DNA from: Silurus meridionalis
Taxonomy: Eukaryota > Chordata > Actinopteri > Siluriformes > Siluridae
Direction of reading: 5' to 3'
NCBI RefSeq assembly: GCF_014805685.1
Contig: NC_060892.1
Location: 4,422,490 to 4,486,489, forward strand
Length of the DNA stretch: 64,000 nt
The position numbers and the translations under genes were made by a program. Positions 23,001-34,764 of the stretch are shown one piece after another. Numbering within the stretch: position 1 is the stretch's first letter; each line of letters begins with the position of its first letter. The notes under the pieces were generated by a model that was not told where the DNA came from, searched no databases, and was given only the letters and a program-made list of their open reading frames with translations.

Positions 23001-24660
23001 AAAAAAAGTACGATTATATAACCATGCTTTATTGCGATGATCTCATACTCGTACTGTGACAAGTCCTAATACTAAGAGACGGCTGGAATTGCTCAGTCTA
23101 ACACCGTGAAACATTCTTGACACCTGAATCAGGGTGCAGCAGTGGCTCTAAATCGGTTGTGTGGAAAGATGTGAGTGTCTCTGTGTCTTTTGTAGCAAAT
23201 CGCACTCGTTTTCTCAGAAGTCGGACGACGAGAGAAATGTATTGCATAACTATATCCAGAGTGAGAAACCTCCACAAAGCAGCAGTTTTGGCTTTGCAAA
23301 TATCCTTAAAGCTTATTAAAGGGATTTTCTTGATAAATTACACAGAAAACGTCATCTATATTGATTCACTTCATGCTCTGATGCTCAGGTGGGTGTATGA
23401 TAAACCACAAAAAAAGAGATGAGCTTGAGCTCTGCCTGATCTGTCTGCCAGCAACATGTCCAGACTCAACCAGCAAACCTCTTTATAACACAGCCTACGG
23501 CCTTGATTTTTCTCCCGTATCTTTTTTATTAAACGTGCCTCTGAAACTTCCAGTGCAGTTCAGTGTAATTGGGGAAAAAAAGTGAAATTCATCTGAATAA
23601 ACAAATGAACTCACGGTGTCAGTGGAGATAATCCTGCTTAAACGTGATGGCGCGGCAACGAGTGAGATTCGCTGTGCCGGAGATTACTGCGTCGAGGACA
23701 AGAGGCGCACCTTATTTACCGATTTACTCTGAAAGAGCGGGTTTTGTTTTTCGTCTGCCCCTAGCGATTTTTTTTCTACCTCCTTATTTTTCTGCTCTTT
23801 GTTAACGGTTAAGATGGGAAGTGAGGCTTGGCTTTTGGCTTTTACTACGAAAAGTGGGGATTTGTAGGGGATCAGCCGGCCGCTCCTCCTTATTAAATCT
23901 CCACTTACAAAACCTAACGACATCTTTCTACTTCTCCCGATCACCTTTTGTTGCATCTCCTCAAAGCTAGGGCACATATCAGACCCTAGGTGAGAGGTAC
24001 ATTTTTAAAAGCCTGCTATTTGCTATAGATAATGTTTCTGATATAGAAGATATAAATCATACATTTGTTAATTAGCTGCCCAGGCAAGAAGCTCCAGTGT
24101 GCTGCACAGTCTGGCCCAAGTCTTATTGTGAGTTTGGTAGGAGTGTGAACGTAAGCAAACAGGAAGGATAATTGGTATGTGCTCAGTAGACATAGTCTGA
24201 GCAGACAAAGCAGAAACACAGGGTCTGACGTGACTGTACATACGACCTCTTCTGTTTGGTCGAGGTTTCACGAGCTGAAAGAAACTCAGAGGTCTGGGAT
24301 AGGAGCAAAGAACAAATGCTAATTGTGGCCTAGTGGGAGGAGAAGAGGTATTATCTGTGTGATAAGACAGCAGGGAGGTTCAGGTGATCAGTGTAGCATT
24401 AGCATAAAGATATAGATGGCCTGGTTAATCAGAGGCCCATAACACCCAAGTGTGTCTCAATGTTTACAGGGTTGTGTATGGAGGCTTTTTGAATTTGAGC
24501 ATTTCAGGCTTATATGAAGAAATAGGACTGTAAAAAGGAAAACACAAACACATTTTTTCAGAGCAATAAGTCTTTTCGAAGTAAAAGAGCCAGACCAGCT
24601 TGCCAAAAAAGTGATGCTGTGTATCATCCTAGTCCCGTTTTGTATTTGCATCATTGACAA
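23001..24660. other. Unique non-coding sequence
   Basis: Frames of up to 101 codons (23117-23422 +) and 97 codons (23684-23977 -) lack recognisable motifs and good splice context. 24457-24660 is ordinary intron-like sequence leading into the minisatellite. Confidence 0.35.
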
Positions 24661-24664
24661 ATAG

Positions 24665-25165
24665 CAGCTCTTAACATGAGGGGAATGTGAGGGAAATGTG
24701 AATGGAAGTGTGAGGGTAATTATAAGCGGAAATCTGTGGGGAATATGATAAATGTGAGGGAAAACATGGGGAAATGTAAAGGGGAATGTGAGGGAAACTG
24801 CGTCGGTAATATGAGAGAGGAAATGTGTGAGGAATGTAAGGGACACTCGAGGGGAAATTTGTAGGAATAGGGAAATTTAAGGGAATATATGGGAACTTTA
24901 AGTGGAATTCAGTGTAAATGTGTGGAGAATGTGAGGGAAAGTGCATCAGGAATATGAGGGAAATGCGAGAGTCAATGTGAGGGGAAAAGCCATAGTAAAC
25001 GTGAGGGAAATGCATGTGAATTATAAGGGAAACTGATGAGGGAAAAACTTACGAGGAATATGAGAAAAGTATGAGAGGGAAATGCATTAGGAATGTGAGG
25101 GGAACGTGAGGGGAATGTGAGGTGAATGTAAGGTAAAATGCGAGGAGAAATGTGAAGAAAGAAGA
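24665..25165. repeat. Purine-rich minisatellite array 1 (gaatgtgaggg)n
   Basis: About 500 bp of degenerate 10-13 bp units built on 'gaatgtgaggg' and 'aaatgtgaggg'. Strong strand asymmetry: G and A on plus, C and T on minus. Three overlapping minus-strand frames (98-129 codons) made of repeated FPSHSPHI-like words are translations of this array. Confidence 0.9.
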
Positions 25166-25595
25166 TGCAGCTTAAAGGACTATCACATAGTGATGGTTTT
25201 TTTTTTCTTTTATCTGTTACGGATATCTGAATCCTAAAGCAATGAGTAGGAGGTGGAAGAAAGTACACGGCAGTTCTTGGATTTGGCAGAGCTGATCCAC
25301 GAGCTTAAGGTCAAAAACTAACTGTGTTCTTGAGGTGCATATGATTCAGTTAAGAGCGTTTGAAGTGGGAGTAATTTTGCCCATAGCTAGATCTTGTGGT
25401 ATGACTCTATGACCTTAGAACGTGCACATGCAGTGAGTTTCCTGTTTACAAAATCAGTTATATCTTTGATATTACTTTCATTTGTCATGTTACTGTTGAA
25501 AAAAAGTCTTTAATCCTGCTCAGATCAAGACTATTTATTAATAGGCACTAATGAATAGTACATGGTTTTGTTATCTTAATATTGTCTTCACTGAC
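25166..25595. other. Unique spacer between two minisatellite arrays
   Basis: About 430 bp of ordinary sequence with a T run at 25198-25205. It separates two arrays of the same unit. Confidence 0.5.
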
Positions 25596-25597
25596 AT

Positions 25598-25757
25598 AAA
25601 GGACATTTGGTTGAAATGTGAAGGGAAATACAAGGAGGTGTGAATAAAATGTGAGGAGAAAGTGATTGAAATGTAGGGGGAATGTGGTGGGAAATGTGAG
25701 GATAATGTAAGGGGAAAGATGAGTAAAATGTGAAGGGAATATGAGGTAAATGCCCAC
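25598..25757. repeat. Purine-rich minisatellite array 2
   Basis: The same degenerate unit as array 1 ('gaaatgtgagg', 'ggaatgtggtggg') over about 160 bp. Confidence 0.88.
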
Positions 25758-26764
25758 AATTTGAAGCCTTACTCACTTTAAGTCCTCATTACACCTCAAA
25801 CTCTGGCAGGAGCATTCCCAATCTAGTCACTTGGCCAGAACATCATTCACAGGAACACAACTCCATTTTTCACATCCTTAGCTCCGTGTCCACGAGCTGT
25901 GATTCTGAATCATTAATGCTGACTATGGGAGAGGACTACATGCTCGAGTGCGCCATGAACTCCAGGGATACGGCTTTCGTAGGAGGTCTGACAAAGCCCT
26001 AACGATGACGGAGATTTCCTCAGACATGCACTTCGGAACCGTTTTCACAAGCCCGCAAGATCAAATCTGCAGGCTTCACACGCCGAACTAAGTGGTCACT
26101 CGTCTGGGCTTTGTCTTTTTCTATGAAAGATGGTGTCATCATGATATTGATTTCTCTCCAGGAGTCCGACGCGCTCACACGGGCGTAGCTTGTGCAGATA
26201 CAGATGCACGTGCGCGCACGTGAACTTGCATAAGAGAGTCTAGGTGAAGGTATGAGGCATGCACGTGTATACACACTTACAGGATCTGGGTGGTAGGGCT
26301 TGCTTTACTAAGCATTGAATTAAGCATGGGCGGTATATAAGAAGAGAGAGGCGAAGGACCACCACGATGCTGCTGTAGTCTCGAACCCTCCATCAATTCA
26401 GCGTTTCGGTTCCCTTTGTTCTGTGTGCTTTTATATGGCATGTGGGTGACTCGCTTGCTTTCTTCCCTCAGTGTTGCTTGGGAGGTCTGTGTGTTTTTAC
26501 CTCAGGGCTTAACGTCTTTTAAAGTTTTCGTGTGTGTGTGTGTGTGTGTATTGGGGGCACTACTGTGTATGTTACACTGGGATAATAAGGTACACAATTT
26601 TTAAATGATTTACAGTATAACACATATGGCATCCAGACATGCACTGCTCATTAGTTTTTAAGATATATCGCGACGATTTGTTGATTCTTTTCTTATAACG
26701 TTAATGTATTAATATGTGTCACGTTTTATATATGTATATTTACAAACAAAAAAACTAACAAAAA
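25758..26764. other. Unique non-coding
   Basis: Includes a short (GT)n at 26530-26549 and CpG-containing sequence at 26160-26230 ('cacgtgcgcgcacgtg', a short palindrome near 26207). No exon evidence. Confidence 0.4.
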
Positions 26765-26990
26765 AAGTGAAATGCTCAATGGTTAAGTTTATGGATTATT
26801 GTTCAGAAGGTTTTCGGTTCAAGACCCCTGCAATGTGACAAACTTTTGGGCCCTTAAACAAGGCCCTTAACCCTCTCTGCTACAGGGTATTAAGGCCGAC
26901 TAATTAAGGCTGCGCTATGACCCCAGCGTTCCAAAAAATTGGGACATGCGAAGAAAGAATTTGTACATTTGACAAGTAAAACCATCTTTC
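26765..26990 (+). mobile_element. tRNA-derived SINE with a second tail type
   Basis: The head carries 'tgctcaatggttaag' and the B-box side 'ttttcggttcaagacccc'. The body has 'gggcccttaaacaaggccc'. The tail is not the L2-type stem-loop. It reads 'gctgcgctatgaccccagc' then 'gggacatgcgaagaaagaat'. It shares the head and body with the other SINEs but not the 3' end, so it is a distinct subfamily or mosaic. Confidence 0.75.
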
Positions 26991-26995
26991 TGTAA

Positions 26996-27330
26996 AATAC
27001 TTGAGTCTGATTGGTCAGTCAGTGTGTTTGATTTTCAAATGATAAATCACAGCCACTGACAACGGGAACGTCCTCCAAAAGAGGCGAGAAGACAGCAACA
27101 AAGTATTTCTATTTTTCTCTATTAAATATTGTTCCATTTAAAAACAAACCTGTTTTAATAAAAGGTTGACATTCCCAATGAATGAAGCGTTGCTATAGAA
27201 ACCATACCATATTAGAACAAGCATATTGTTATAAACCCGTGAATGGTATGACAGCAGGAACTAGGGTCGGAACTGTTGTTATAGAAAACGAATGAGCATT
27301 TTCTGCCCAATCAGAATTGAGAATCGAAGT
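26996..27330. mobile_element. Fold-back MITE (TCTGATTGG termini)
   Basis: Left terminus 'cttgagtctgattggtca' and right terminus, reverse-complemented, 'ctcaattctgattgggca' match at about 14 of 18. The interior has words seen in other fish copies ('gctatagaaaccatac', 'gttatagaaaac'). A second right-end fragment lies at 31777-31885. No transposase. It begins directly after the SINE tail. Confidence 0.65.
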
Positions 27331-27497
27331 GCGCTGTGTATATGCATGTTCTTGTAGTTACTGTTTAGTCGCTCACTGAATGACTTGAATGTAACTGCAG
27401 ATTGAATAAAAAGTTCCAGTGTGTTTCTTTTGTCCTGCACAAAAAAAACCCCTGAGGCCGCATTCAGCTCTCACACACTGCAGCAGGAGCAAAGAGT

Positions 27498-27501
27498 ACA
27501 C

Positions 27502-27541
<40 letters not shown>
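27498..27541. repeat. (CA)n microsatellite
   Basis: CA tract with one CG interruption near 27505. Confidence 0.95.
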
Positions 27542-27548
<7 letters not shown>

Positions 27549-28505
27549 TCGTATAGATGTCCTTCCTGTTATCGCTTTTCCGCCAGTGCCCGGGTCCTCT
27601 CTCTCCTCTTAATTATAGCGCTTCTAAAAGCAGCGCCGGCCTCGGCACGCTAAATAAAGCCCAACGCCAGGAGAGCCTTCAGTCGAGTGGCTCAAACGAT
27701 GCTTAATGGTGAAGTGTTTTGGGACCTGTGTGGTCGTGCTTCATCATGAGCACACGGACACACACACTGCCATGTTTTACTATCATTGTGTTGGTGTTTC
27801 CATGGCAACGTAATACCATACCTACTTCTAACCTTAAAGAACATTTGTGCCCAAAGTGCCAAAATTGCTCCAGACTCCTATTGTAATGAGGCCCCCATGA
27901 AGACACACACACACACACACACACATGACCCTGTTTCCCCCCTCATGCCTGCTTTCTAAAATAGCCAGAATAATTGTTAGGAGACAATGAGCTCACTTCA
28001 TCTGGGTTCGTATTGTCATTAGCATAAGTGATTGCATGCACTTGACCCAATTGGAGGACAGTGTGTGTTTGGTGTGTTTAGTGTTGTGCGTGTCAGACTC
28101 AGAGTGGCACGTTGAGCATGCCATGGGTGGAATTAGATACCAGACAGAATGCATATGTTTTAATGTCAGTTGTGACCTTGTCAGGACATGTGATCATTGG
28201 CAGGCCATTGGGGCCAGAATGATCTTTTTTTCTGGCCTAAACTCACATATATTCGTCAATGAATATGTATTTAATTATTTGCAATAGTCGATTTTTTTCA
28301 TTTCATTGTGTTTCCATTGGGGGCGCTGTTGCAAGGAGTGTCTGTATAAGTTGTAGTTTCTATCCAATCAGATCTCAGCCGTCACATCGCTTGAATTTCC
28401 TTAGGGCGCTCACAAATAACCACTGCAGACATCTGGCTATGTATTATACATGAAAAGGAAGCTGGTGCTACACAGATTTCGAGCTGGAGTCACTGGAGCC
28501 CTCTA
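27542..28505. other. Non-coding; short (AC)n inside
   Basis: 27560-27720 is CpG-containing and may be regulatory. (AC)n at 27903-27925. 28310-28505 carries 'ttgggggcgctgttgcaag', reminiscent of dispersed fish DNA, without a definable element. Confidence 0.4.
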
Positions 28506-29160
28506 GAAGGTGTCCAATCATGTCGGCGTTTTCGCGACCTTCGATCAGATGGCCAGAGAGCGTGTTAGTCAGAGTTTTGCAAACAGCATCTTTAGCAAAC
28601 CGTACAAGCTTAAATATATCGATGTGGATTTAATAGCTGTTTTCCTCTCTTTCCGCAATAGCAGAAAGAGGAAAAGAAAAACGTATTTGGACACAACAAT
28701 ACTTACAAGGACATTAACAAAATGGACTTTTCAATAAAAGCTGGACATTGTGAGGACAAATCGGGCAAAACAGTCTGAAACAGTTGTTAAGTTTTTCATG
28801 AACCATTTCTACTTTCGCATTTACTTGCCTGTAGTATTTTCACAAAACCAAACCAAAATTCCGTAAACCCGAAATGCACTGAAAAAATTGACAAAAATGC
28901 ACGGGATCATTTATAAGGTCAATGTTGATGCTTCTGCTAGAGAAGTTGTACAGTACGTAAGCAGTGAAAGGAGAGTTGTTGAATTGTGTTTACTGGGTTT
29001 CTTGCTTTAGTAATGGCGTTCGTTTCCGCTGTCTGCGATGCAGCAGTCCATTATACCGTGTTTCTCTATAATATTGATGGTTTCTATAGCCGTGGCATCA
29101 CAATGAGTGTATTAAGAGGTGGATTGATTCAGGTAGGACATCACTCTTTTCTTTCACAAC
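28506..29160. other. Non-coding, possible flank of a transposon
   Basis: Lies upstream of the pogo/Tigger-like relic. Frames of 75 and 77 codons have no motif. It may include more of that element on the minus strand, but I cannot match it. Confidence 0.4.
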
Positions 29161-29602
29161 AATTTCTCTCGGGAGTTTTCTTTTGGCATCGTTGTGCGTT
29201 TAAAAATCACCATCGGTGAAGCTTTTCTCCCGATGCCGTGCAGCTCAGAACACAGGTGAAGTGTGTTTTTTCATGCCCGGTTGTTTTCAGCGTGATGAAT
29301 GATTCGCTTTTCCTGTAGACAGTCAGAGTGAGCGACAGGTCAAACGTCAGAGGAACATCATCCATATTTATGATGTGGTGCGGCCCGATTCAGTGGGAGC
29401 GCATCTGATTTAATATAAAGAGTTTAATTGGTTCACCTGAACCTGTTCGGCAATTTAATTGGTCTAATGTTATGGGGTTCAGTTCTTTGGCTTGAAGTTT
29501 GTGAAACCCAGAAAAAAATGATAAATTAGCCGCGTCATTGTTTAAGCCGCGGGGTTCAAAGCGTGGAAAAAAGTAGCGGCTTATAGTCCGAAAAATACGG
29601 TA
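29161..29602 (-). pseudogene. pogo/Tigger-like transposase relic with terminus
   Basis: On the minus strand the element starts 'ccgtatttttcggactataa' at 29600. It then encodes an island reading INMDDVPLTFDL, the NMDE.P..FD block of pogo/Tigger-type DDE transposases that holds the first catalytic Asp. Next come KTTGHEKTHFTCVLSC, GEKL, a stop/frameshift, and FKRTTMPKENSREKLL before truncation. About the N-terminal half of the DDE domain survives. A second copy, internally deleted, lies at 59081-59310 in the opposite orientation. Confidence 0.8.
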
Positions 29603-29819
29603 TATAGTTCTGATTCTTGAACGAGCAATTCAATATTTTAATTTAATTCTTAAGTGATCAGTGAGATATTTGATTATGGAACCACTGAGTTCGCAACAAT
29701 ACGATTTGTCTTGATTTATAGATTAATGATTCATTTGCTAGTGATTTCACTCAATCTGCTGCAATCTGACTACATTTGATTTAAAGGAATGATTAAGTAT
29801 TTGACAATGCAATTGTATC

Positions 29820-29860
<41 letters not shown>

Positions 29861-30069
29861 CATGAGATAAAGAGAGCCAAAAGACACTTTTGGCTCTGGC
29901 TAGTGAAGTGAATTGGAAGACGACATCCTGAGAGACGCTAATGACTGTTCACCACAAGTGCTTTGAAACCACAAAACTTTTGCCAACAAACTCTCGAAAA
30001 TAGCAGCTTGTATTACGAGTGTAATGATTTCCTGTCTCAGATCACTATGCTTCAGTCAATGGCTGTGTG
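29603..30069. other. Non-coding with (GT)n
   Basis: (GT)n at 29824-29857. The rest is unique, with no exon evidence. Confidence 0.5.
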
Positions 30070-30290
30070 ATAGCAAGCAGGGGGTGTGGCTTCTGTTAGT
30101 CTTACTGCACTGTCAGTCTTAGTAAAGGAGGTGTGGTTAGAGGAAAAGGTGTGGCATCTCCCAGCCTCTGTGAATGAAAGGTGGCGTGGCCTTGGTCAGT
30201 ATGAGTTCTAGAGAAATAGGCGTGGCTTCTCCGCCCATCAGTCTCAAGAAAGTAGGTGTGGCCTCTGTGCCTGAGTGTCCTTGTTGCCCA
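30070..30290. repeat. GTGTGGC minisatellite, locus 1
   Basis: About six diverged units of 35-45 bp, each with a 'aaaggaggtgtggc' or 'aaataggcgtggctt' core and a 'tcagtct' half. The same unit forms a longer array at 57525-58080. Units are too diverged to be a recent array. Confidence 0.8.
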
Positions 30291-31261
30291 ATGCCATTGG
30301 ATTTTATTATTTATGATCCATGAAGCTGATATTTTTTAGATTAAAGAGGAAGAGGTGAGTGTGAGAATGAATACGGCCATAACATCAGCTTTTATAACAC
30401 TTTTAATATTCCTCCAGAATTCAGTGTTGCTGAATTCTTTCATTTGTCCCTAAAGACGCAAATCCTGAGATTTTCAAATGATTTGTCTCTAATGATCTGA
30501 TACGAATCATCTGATACGAGCATTAACGCAAAATGAGCTTCGTCTTAAATATAAACATGTCAAAGACAGTTAAAAAAAAAAAGAAACAGCCGAGAACTAA
30601 GTGCTGATCCAAATATATGTAATGAATAATATGGCGTCTTATACATTTACACTGTCGTTTTTATTTAACATCTTCCGGACTTTCACAGCCCACTTGAGCC
30701 CAATGAGATTTTGTCAAGAATCAAAACACTCCCAAAAATACAATGCTGTGTTTTAAATTGAAGTGAAAAACTGCTTGAAGGTAATCGATCCTCATCCTCC
30801 ATGTGTATTTTTCATCCTCGAGCTGCTTCTTGCACCTCGTCCACGTCTGAATCGTGCTTTTGATGTCGGCTGTCATCCCGAGACTTGTGATAAGACATCC
30901 CTTGCGGAAAGCGCGGCGCTGGGATCCCCGATTTTCAGGGAACCATTACGGACAGGAAATCAGCATGCCGACTTCCTTTGACTTCCCGCTGCCAGAAGAA
31001 TTGCTGTGAGATTTTTTTTTTGCAAAGGACAGCGTTGAGCAGCTGTGAGATCGGGATTGACTGGGGGGGGGGACTTTTTATACGGTTTTCAGCACATCTG
31101 GCACATCTGGGTCGACACGTGCTCTGCACTTCATCTAGGCCGAATCTCTCAAAGGTACCAGGAAAAATCGAAAAGAGTTTTTTGGTTCCCTTAAACTTTC
31201 CCACCACTTTTTTAGTGCCATGAAAATCCTTTTCTGGTTCTACAAAGAACTCTGCCTGAAG
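30291..31261. other. Mostly unique non-coding
   Basis: Contains a G10 run at about 31067-31076. 31185-31261 has 'cctttctggttctacaaag'-like words resembling a dispersed fish repeat terminus, low confidence. The overlapping frames of 72-115 codons have no domains. Confidence 0.4.
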
Positions 31262-31772
31262 GTTCTCTGTTAATCCAGTCATAAAACCGTTTTTTCTTCC
31301 AATCCAGCAGACTGCTTTATATGAGATGTTATATGAGGCACATGTGGAGCATGTGACGTTTCCAACCGTATCTGGTTCTTCTCCAAACTGCTACCAGAAC
31401 TTTGGAGATACTCGATTGTGCAGGATGTCCCTGGATGCGGTACTTGAACTAGAAGACCCAATCCTGTGCACAAAGCCAGCTCCATGGAGATATGAGGACA
31501 TGGTTTGGCATGGAAGATTTCTGCTAACAGAGTTCTGACCTTCAACTATATTAAACATCTTGCACTCCAGGCCTACATCAGTACCTGACTTTACTAACAG
31601 TCTTGTGGCTGAATGAATCTCACACACATCTCCAAAATCTGGTGGAACATCTTCCCAGAAGAGTGGAGGTTATCATAAGTGCAAATGGAGACTCGATGTG
31701 GAATGAGATGTTCAAAAAAGAAGCATGTACCATTCTTACGGTCAGGTGTCCACAAACTTTTGTTCATATGTT
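31262..31772 (+). mobile_element. Tc1/mariner-like transposon relic, copy d
   Basis: Carries 'tgtgcacaaagccagctcc', 'cctacatcagtacctgactt', 'tcttcccagaagagtggagg' and the terminus 'caggtgtccacaaacttttg'. The NPIE-region is broken by deletion. Plus orientation. Confidence 0.75.
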
Positions 31773-31776
31773 GTGG

Positions 31777-31885
31777 TATCACAACACAAGTTTCTGTAAA
31801 GTAGCTGTTACTATAGAAACGCTAATATCGTGCAGGATAATTCACCGCTTTCCGGCCAATCAGAATTAAGAGTTCAAGACAAGAT
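31777..31885. mobile_element. Fold-back MITE fragment (right end)
   Basis: Matches the right half of the 26996-27330 element: 'ttactatagaaacgctaat' and 'ccggccaatcagaattaag'. It abuts the Tc1-like terminus. The left end is absent. Confidence 0.5.
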
Positions 31886-32585
31886 CTGGTCGAAGTGTTT
31901 ATAGGTCAAAGTCAAGTCAATATTCCTGCTGTCATAGAGACCATGAAACGTTTTACTCCCCTGCTCCTTCGTTTTTACCTTCAAGCGATCACTTAGCGTG
32001 ACCTTGACGTATTCACACCAAGGGCAAGTCACTGAGGTGTGTTAAAGACACTCTGAAGCAGCAGTCAAACGTTTTCATGGGTTCAATTTAGCTTCCGGTA
32101 ACCTGAGGCGAAACGATCCGGACCCGAAAATAAAAGTCGAAATGAAAGCAGGTTAAAAGAGTTGCTCAAATTGATTTATCCTCTATTTTTTATTATTATT
32201 ATTATTTTTTATCCTGAGATGACCGTTTTGCTCCGGTGCTCCGGAAACGCAGGCCCGCTGTGTGTGTTTTGCCCACAGTCGTTTAGCATAATTGCACCTT
32301 TGGTGAATTTTTTTTCTCTTTTTCAGGGAGAGCTATCGATTTCCCTCAGCCCTGCCTGTCATGGTTTCCCTATCTTTGCGGCTCTTTATTTCGCCTTTGA
32401 ATTCCTCCGGCGTGGCCGCTCTTGGATGGCGTTCAAGTTGGAAAATAGTAACGGGAGAGAAATTCGATTAGCGCTGAAGTGCTGCTCACCCGAAAAAAAA
32501 AAAGACGTGAATGCGGCCCGCGTCCTTGTCCAGATCGGCAGCGTATAGGAGAGGCTTAATGGGTTAAAATGGTGGGACTTCCTTA
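31886..32585. other. Unique non-coding
   Basis: A T-rich tract ending 'tctttttcag' at about 32326 looks like a splice acceptor, but no convincing donor or conserved frame follows. The 128-codon plus frame is probably spurious. Confidence 0.3.
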
Positions 32586-32812
32586 TCACACACACACACA
32601 CACACACACACAAACTCACACACTCTTTCTCTTCCTTTTTTCTGTCACTTTCCATCTTTCTTTTTCACTTTTGCTCTCTATTTCACTCTCTCTCATTTTC
32701 CTGCCTCTTTCTCCTCTCTCAATCCCTTTCTCCATCTTTCTCTGTCTTTTTCTCCCGCTTTCATTCCCTCTCTCCATCCATCCATCTCGCTCTCTCTCTC
32801 TCTCTCTCTCAG
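32586..32812. repeat. (CA)n followed by CT-rich tract
   Basis: (CA)n at 32586-32612, then about 190 bp of strongly pyrimidine-rich sequence ending in (CT)n at 32789-32810. The antiparallel frames full of R/E or L/S are products of this composition. Confidence 0.92.
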
Positions 32813-33397
32813 CTCCCCGAGGAGGACATTTCTTGCTAATTGTCCTCATGTGGCTTCTCCGAAACAGAAGCACAAAAGCATGAAAACACGACCAGTTTGT
32901 CCCCAATTTGCGGCCGCGGCGTCGTTCACGCTCGCATTCGCTCACACACTCGTTTCTTCTGCCCCGACAGCCTGTAGATACCATTGGCTAATTATTTTGT
33001 GTGGTATTCTTGCTAACAAGCTCATGCTAACGACAGCAGCAACATCATCATCAACATCCTGAAGACCTTCTCGGTTAACTTTTTTAATATCACAAGAAGG
33101 ATGGATGAATTCCATGAGTTTGGCACTTGATTATTTCAGCTCCATGTGATGGCTGAAGTTCAGAGATTTATGTTAGTTTACTGCTTTAATGGCTTGTTTA
33201 CTGGGTTAGGAAGTAGCCTGATGTGGTATTCTTTTGGAATTCTGAACCAGGTCTGCATCATTTCTGAAGAGAATCTGTGAGGTAACGGATTGTAATTCGG
33301 ACATTAATAACATTAAGAAACCATGAGGGCTGCCATTAATACAGTTAAGCGGTGCTAACAAAGGGCTTCATTTATCAAGCTGGAAATAAAAATTTGA
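32813..33397. other. Unique non-coding
   Basis: CpG-bearing at 32900-32960 ('tgcggccgcggcgtcg'). Otherwise intron-like. Confidence 0.4.
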
Positions 33398-33708
33398 TGA
33401 CAAAGCCAGCTCCATGAAAACATCCTTCACTTGGGTTGGAGTGAAAGATCTTGAGTGGCTTGCAGAGCTCTATAACACTATTGTAATAAACATGAATGCT
33501 GACTGCACCCCAGGCCTTTCCTCCTCACCTACATCAGGTTCGGTACCTTTACTACCTCCATTGTGGCTGAATGAATCTTACACAAATCTCCTCAAAAGCT
33601 GGTGGAACATCTTGAGAGAACAGTGGAGGTTTTTCTAACAGCAAATGGGGACCAAATGTGAAACAGGATGCTCTAAAAACATGTAGGTGTCCACAAACGT
33701 TGTGTAAC
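33398..33708 (+). mobile_element. Tc1/mariner-like transposon relic, copy e (3' half)
   Basis: 'caaagccagctccatgaaaa', 'gactgcaccccaggcct', 'ctggtggaacatcttgaga' and 'aggtgtccacaaacg'. The 5' half is missing and the coding sequence is destroyed. Confidence 0.75.
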
Positions 33709-34196
33709 TGTGAAAAAGAAACAGAATCTTGTTGCTGATTGATAGAGACAAAAAGTTCACTTCTTGTTTTAATCAAAAATAATACAACACTATAGAGAAC
33801 TGAATCTTGCCTCACTTTTGCCAGTTCCATAGGGACCTTTTTTTATTTAGATACGACTTCTATTTAATAGAATCGCTCGACTAATATTCATCGTATCGCT
33901 GCGTTGTCTCTGCGATAATCTGATTAACGGCGGATGAACGAGCGAGGAATAAGGTCGCACGGCCGACTCGTAATCTCTATTCATCAGCAGGCGCAGCAGC
34001 CCAAGCAAAGCAAAGTTACTGGATTAGTCCAGATTAAAAAGTGGAGCAAATTAGGAGGAAGAGTTTAACACACGAGGCGAAACAAATCATATGGCTCGAA
34101 AATCTTGAGGGTTTTTTTTTTTTTTCTCCAGAATCAGCGATTTAGCCTCGGTGTTCTTGAGCTGCTTCTTATTTTGGTTTAGCCAACATGTGGAGG

Positions 34197-34200
<4 letters not shown>
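33709..34200. promoter_or_regulatory. Unique non-coding; possible conserved element
   Basis: 33890-34075 has paired GGATTA/TAATC words ('ggattagtccagatta'), typical of OTX/PITX-class binding sites, in single-copy sequence. Function inferred only. Confidence 0.25.

Positions 34201-34257
<57 letters not shown>
34201..34257. repeat. (AC)n microsatellite
   Basis: An uninterrupted AC tract of 57 bp. Confidence 0.95.
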
Positions 34258-34258
<1 letters not shown>

Positions 34259-34351
34259 CAGCCGGTGTGCCTCATACATTTTTTAATAGGTATGTGTAAG
34301 AGCAGAGAGCACAGTGACATTATTGGAGAGGCAGCATAGGCCCTGCAACCC

Positions 34352-34352
<1 letters not shown>

Positions 34353-34383
<31 letters not shown>
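34353..34383. repeat. (AC)n microsatellite
   Basis: A second AC tract about 95 bp after the previous one, same orientation. Confidence 0.94.
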
Positions 34384-34386
<3 letters not shown>

Positions 34387-34682
34387 TGCAGTACTGCTTC
34401 ACTCTGCGCCAATGATATTTTACTAATCATTTCTCCACATGCGTTTATGCTTTTGCACACTTGTAAAAAAAAAATAGAAATTAATTTCTTCTCAACGATA
34501 TCGTGCTTCTGTTATTAATATTATATTAATAATAACTTGGTTGCCCAGTAACATGAGGAGCTTAATTTTTTTATACACAATTAAAAAAAAGACGCTTCTG
34601 AAGGGAAAGGCTGTTTACCGCTCCTATAATATTTAACAGTGACTTTTTGCAATTACACTTGACAATGATGTCCAGGATGATG

Positions 34683-34760
34683 CTCATTGAGCCCTGAGGG
34701 AGGGGGAAGCTGAGTGCTTAAGACACAGAGCTTCCGATCAGAAGGTCGTGAGTTCAAATC
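34683..34760 (+). mobile_element. tRNA-like SINE head fragment
   Basis: 'gtgcttaagacacagagc' followed by 'cgatcagaaggtcgtgagtt' and 'caaatcagtcga' preserves the anticodon-side and B-box region. It ends where a family A repeat begins, so one truncated the other. Confidence 0.6.
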
Positions 34761-34764
34761 AGTC

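Noticed and set aside
24457..25268. Overlapping 98-129 codon minus-strand frames
   Set aside because: Repeated FPSHSPHI-like words are the minisatellite unit read as protein.
32162..32548. 128-codon plus frame after an acceptor-like site
   Set aside because: No donor of quality, no domain, and the start lies in T-rich sequence.
32386..32984. 89-122 codon frames around 32.6 kb
   Set aside because: CA and CT-rich tract translations.
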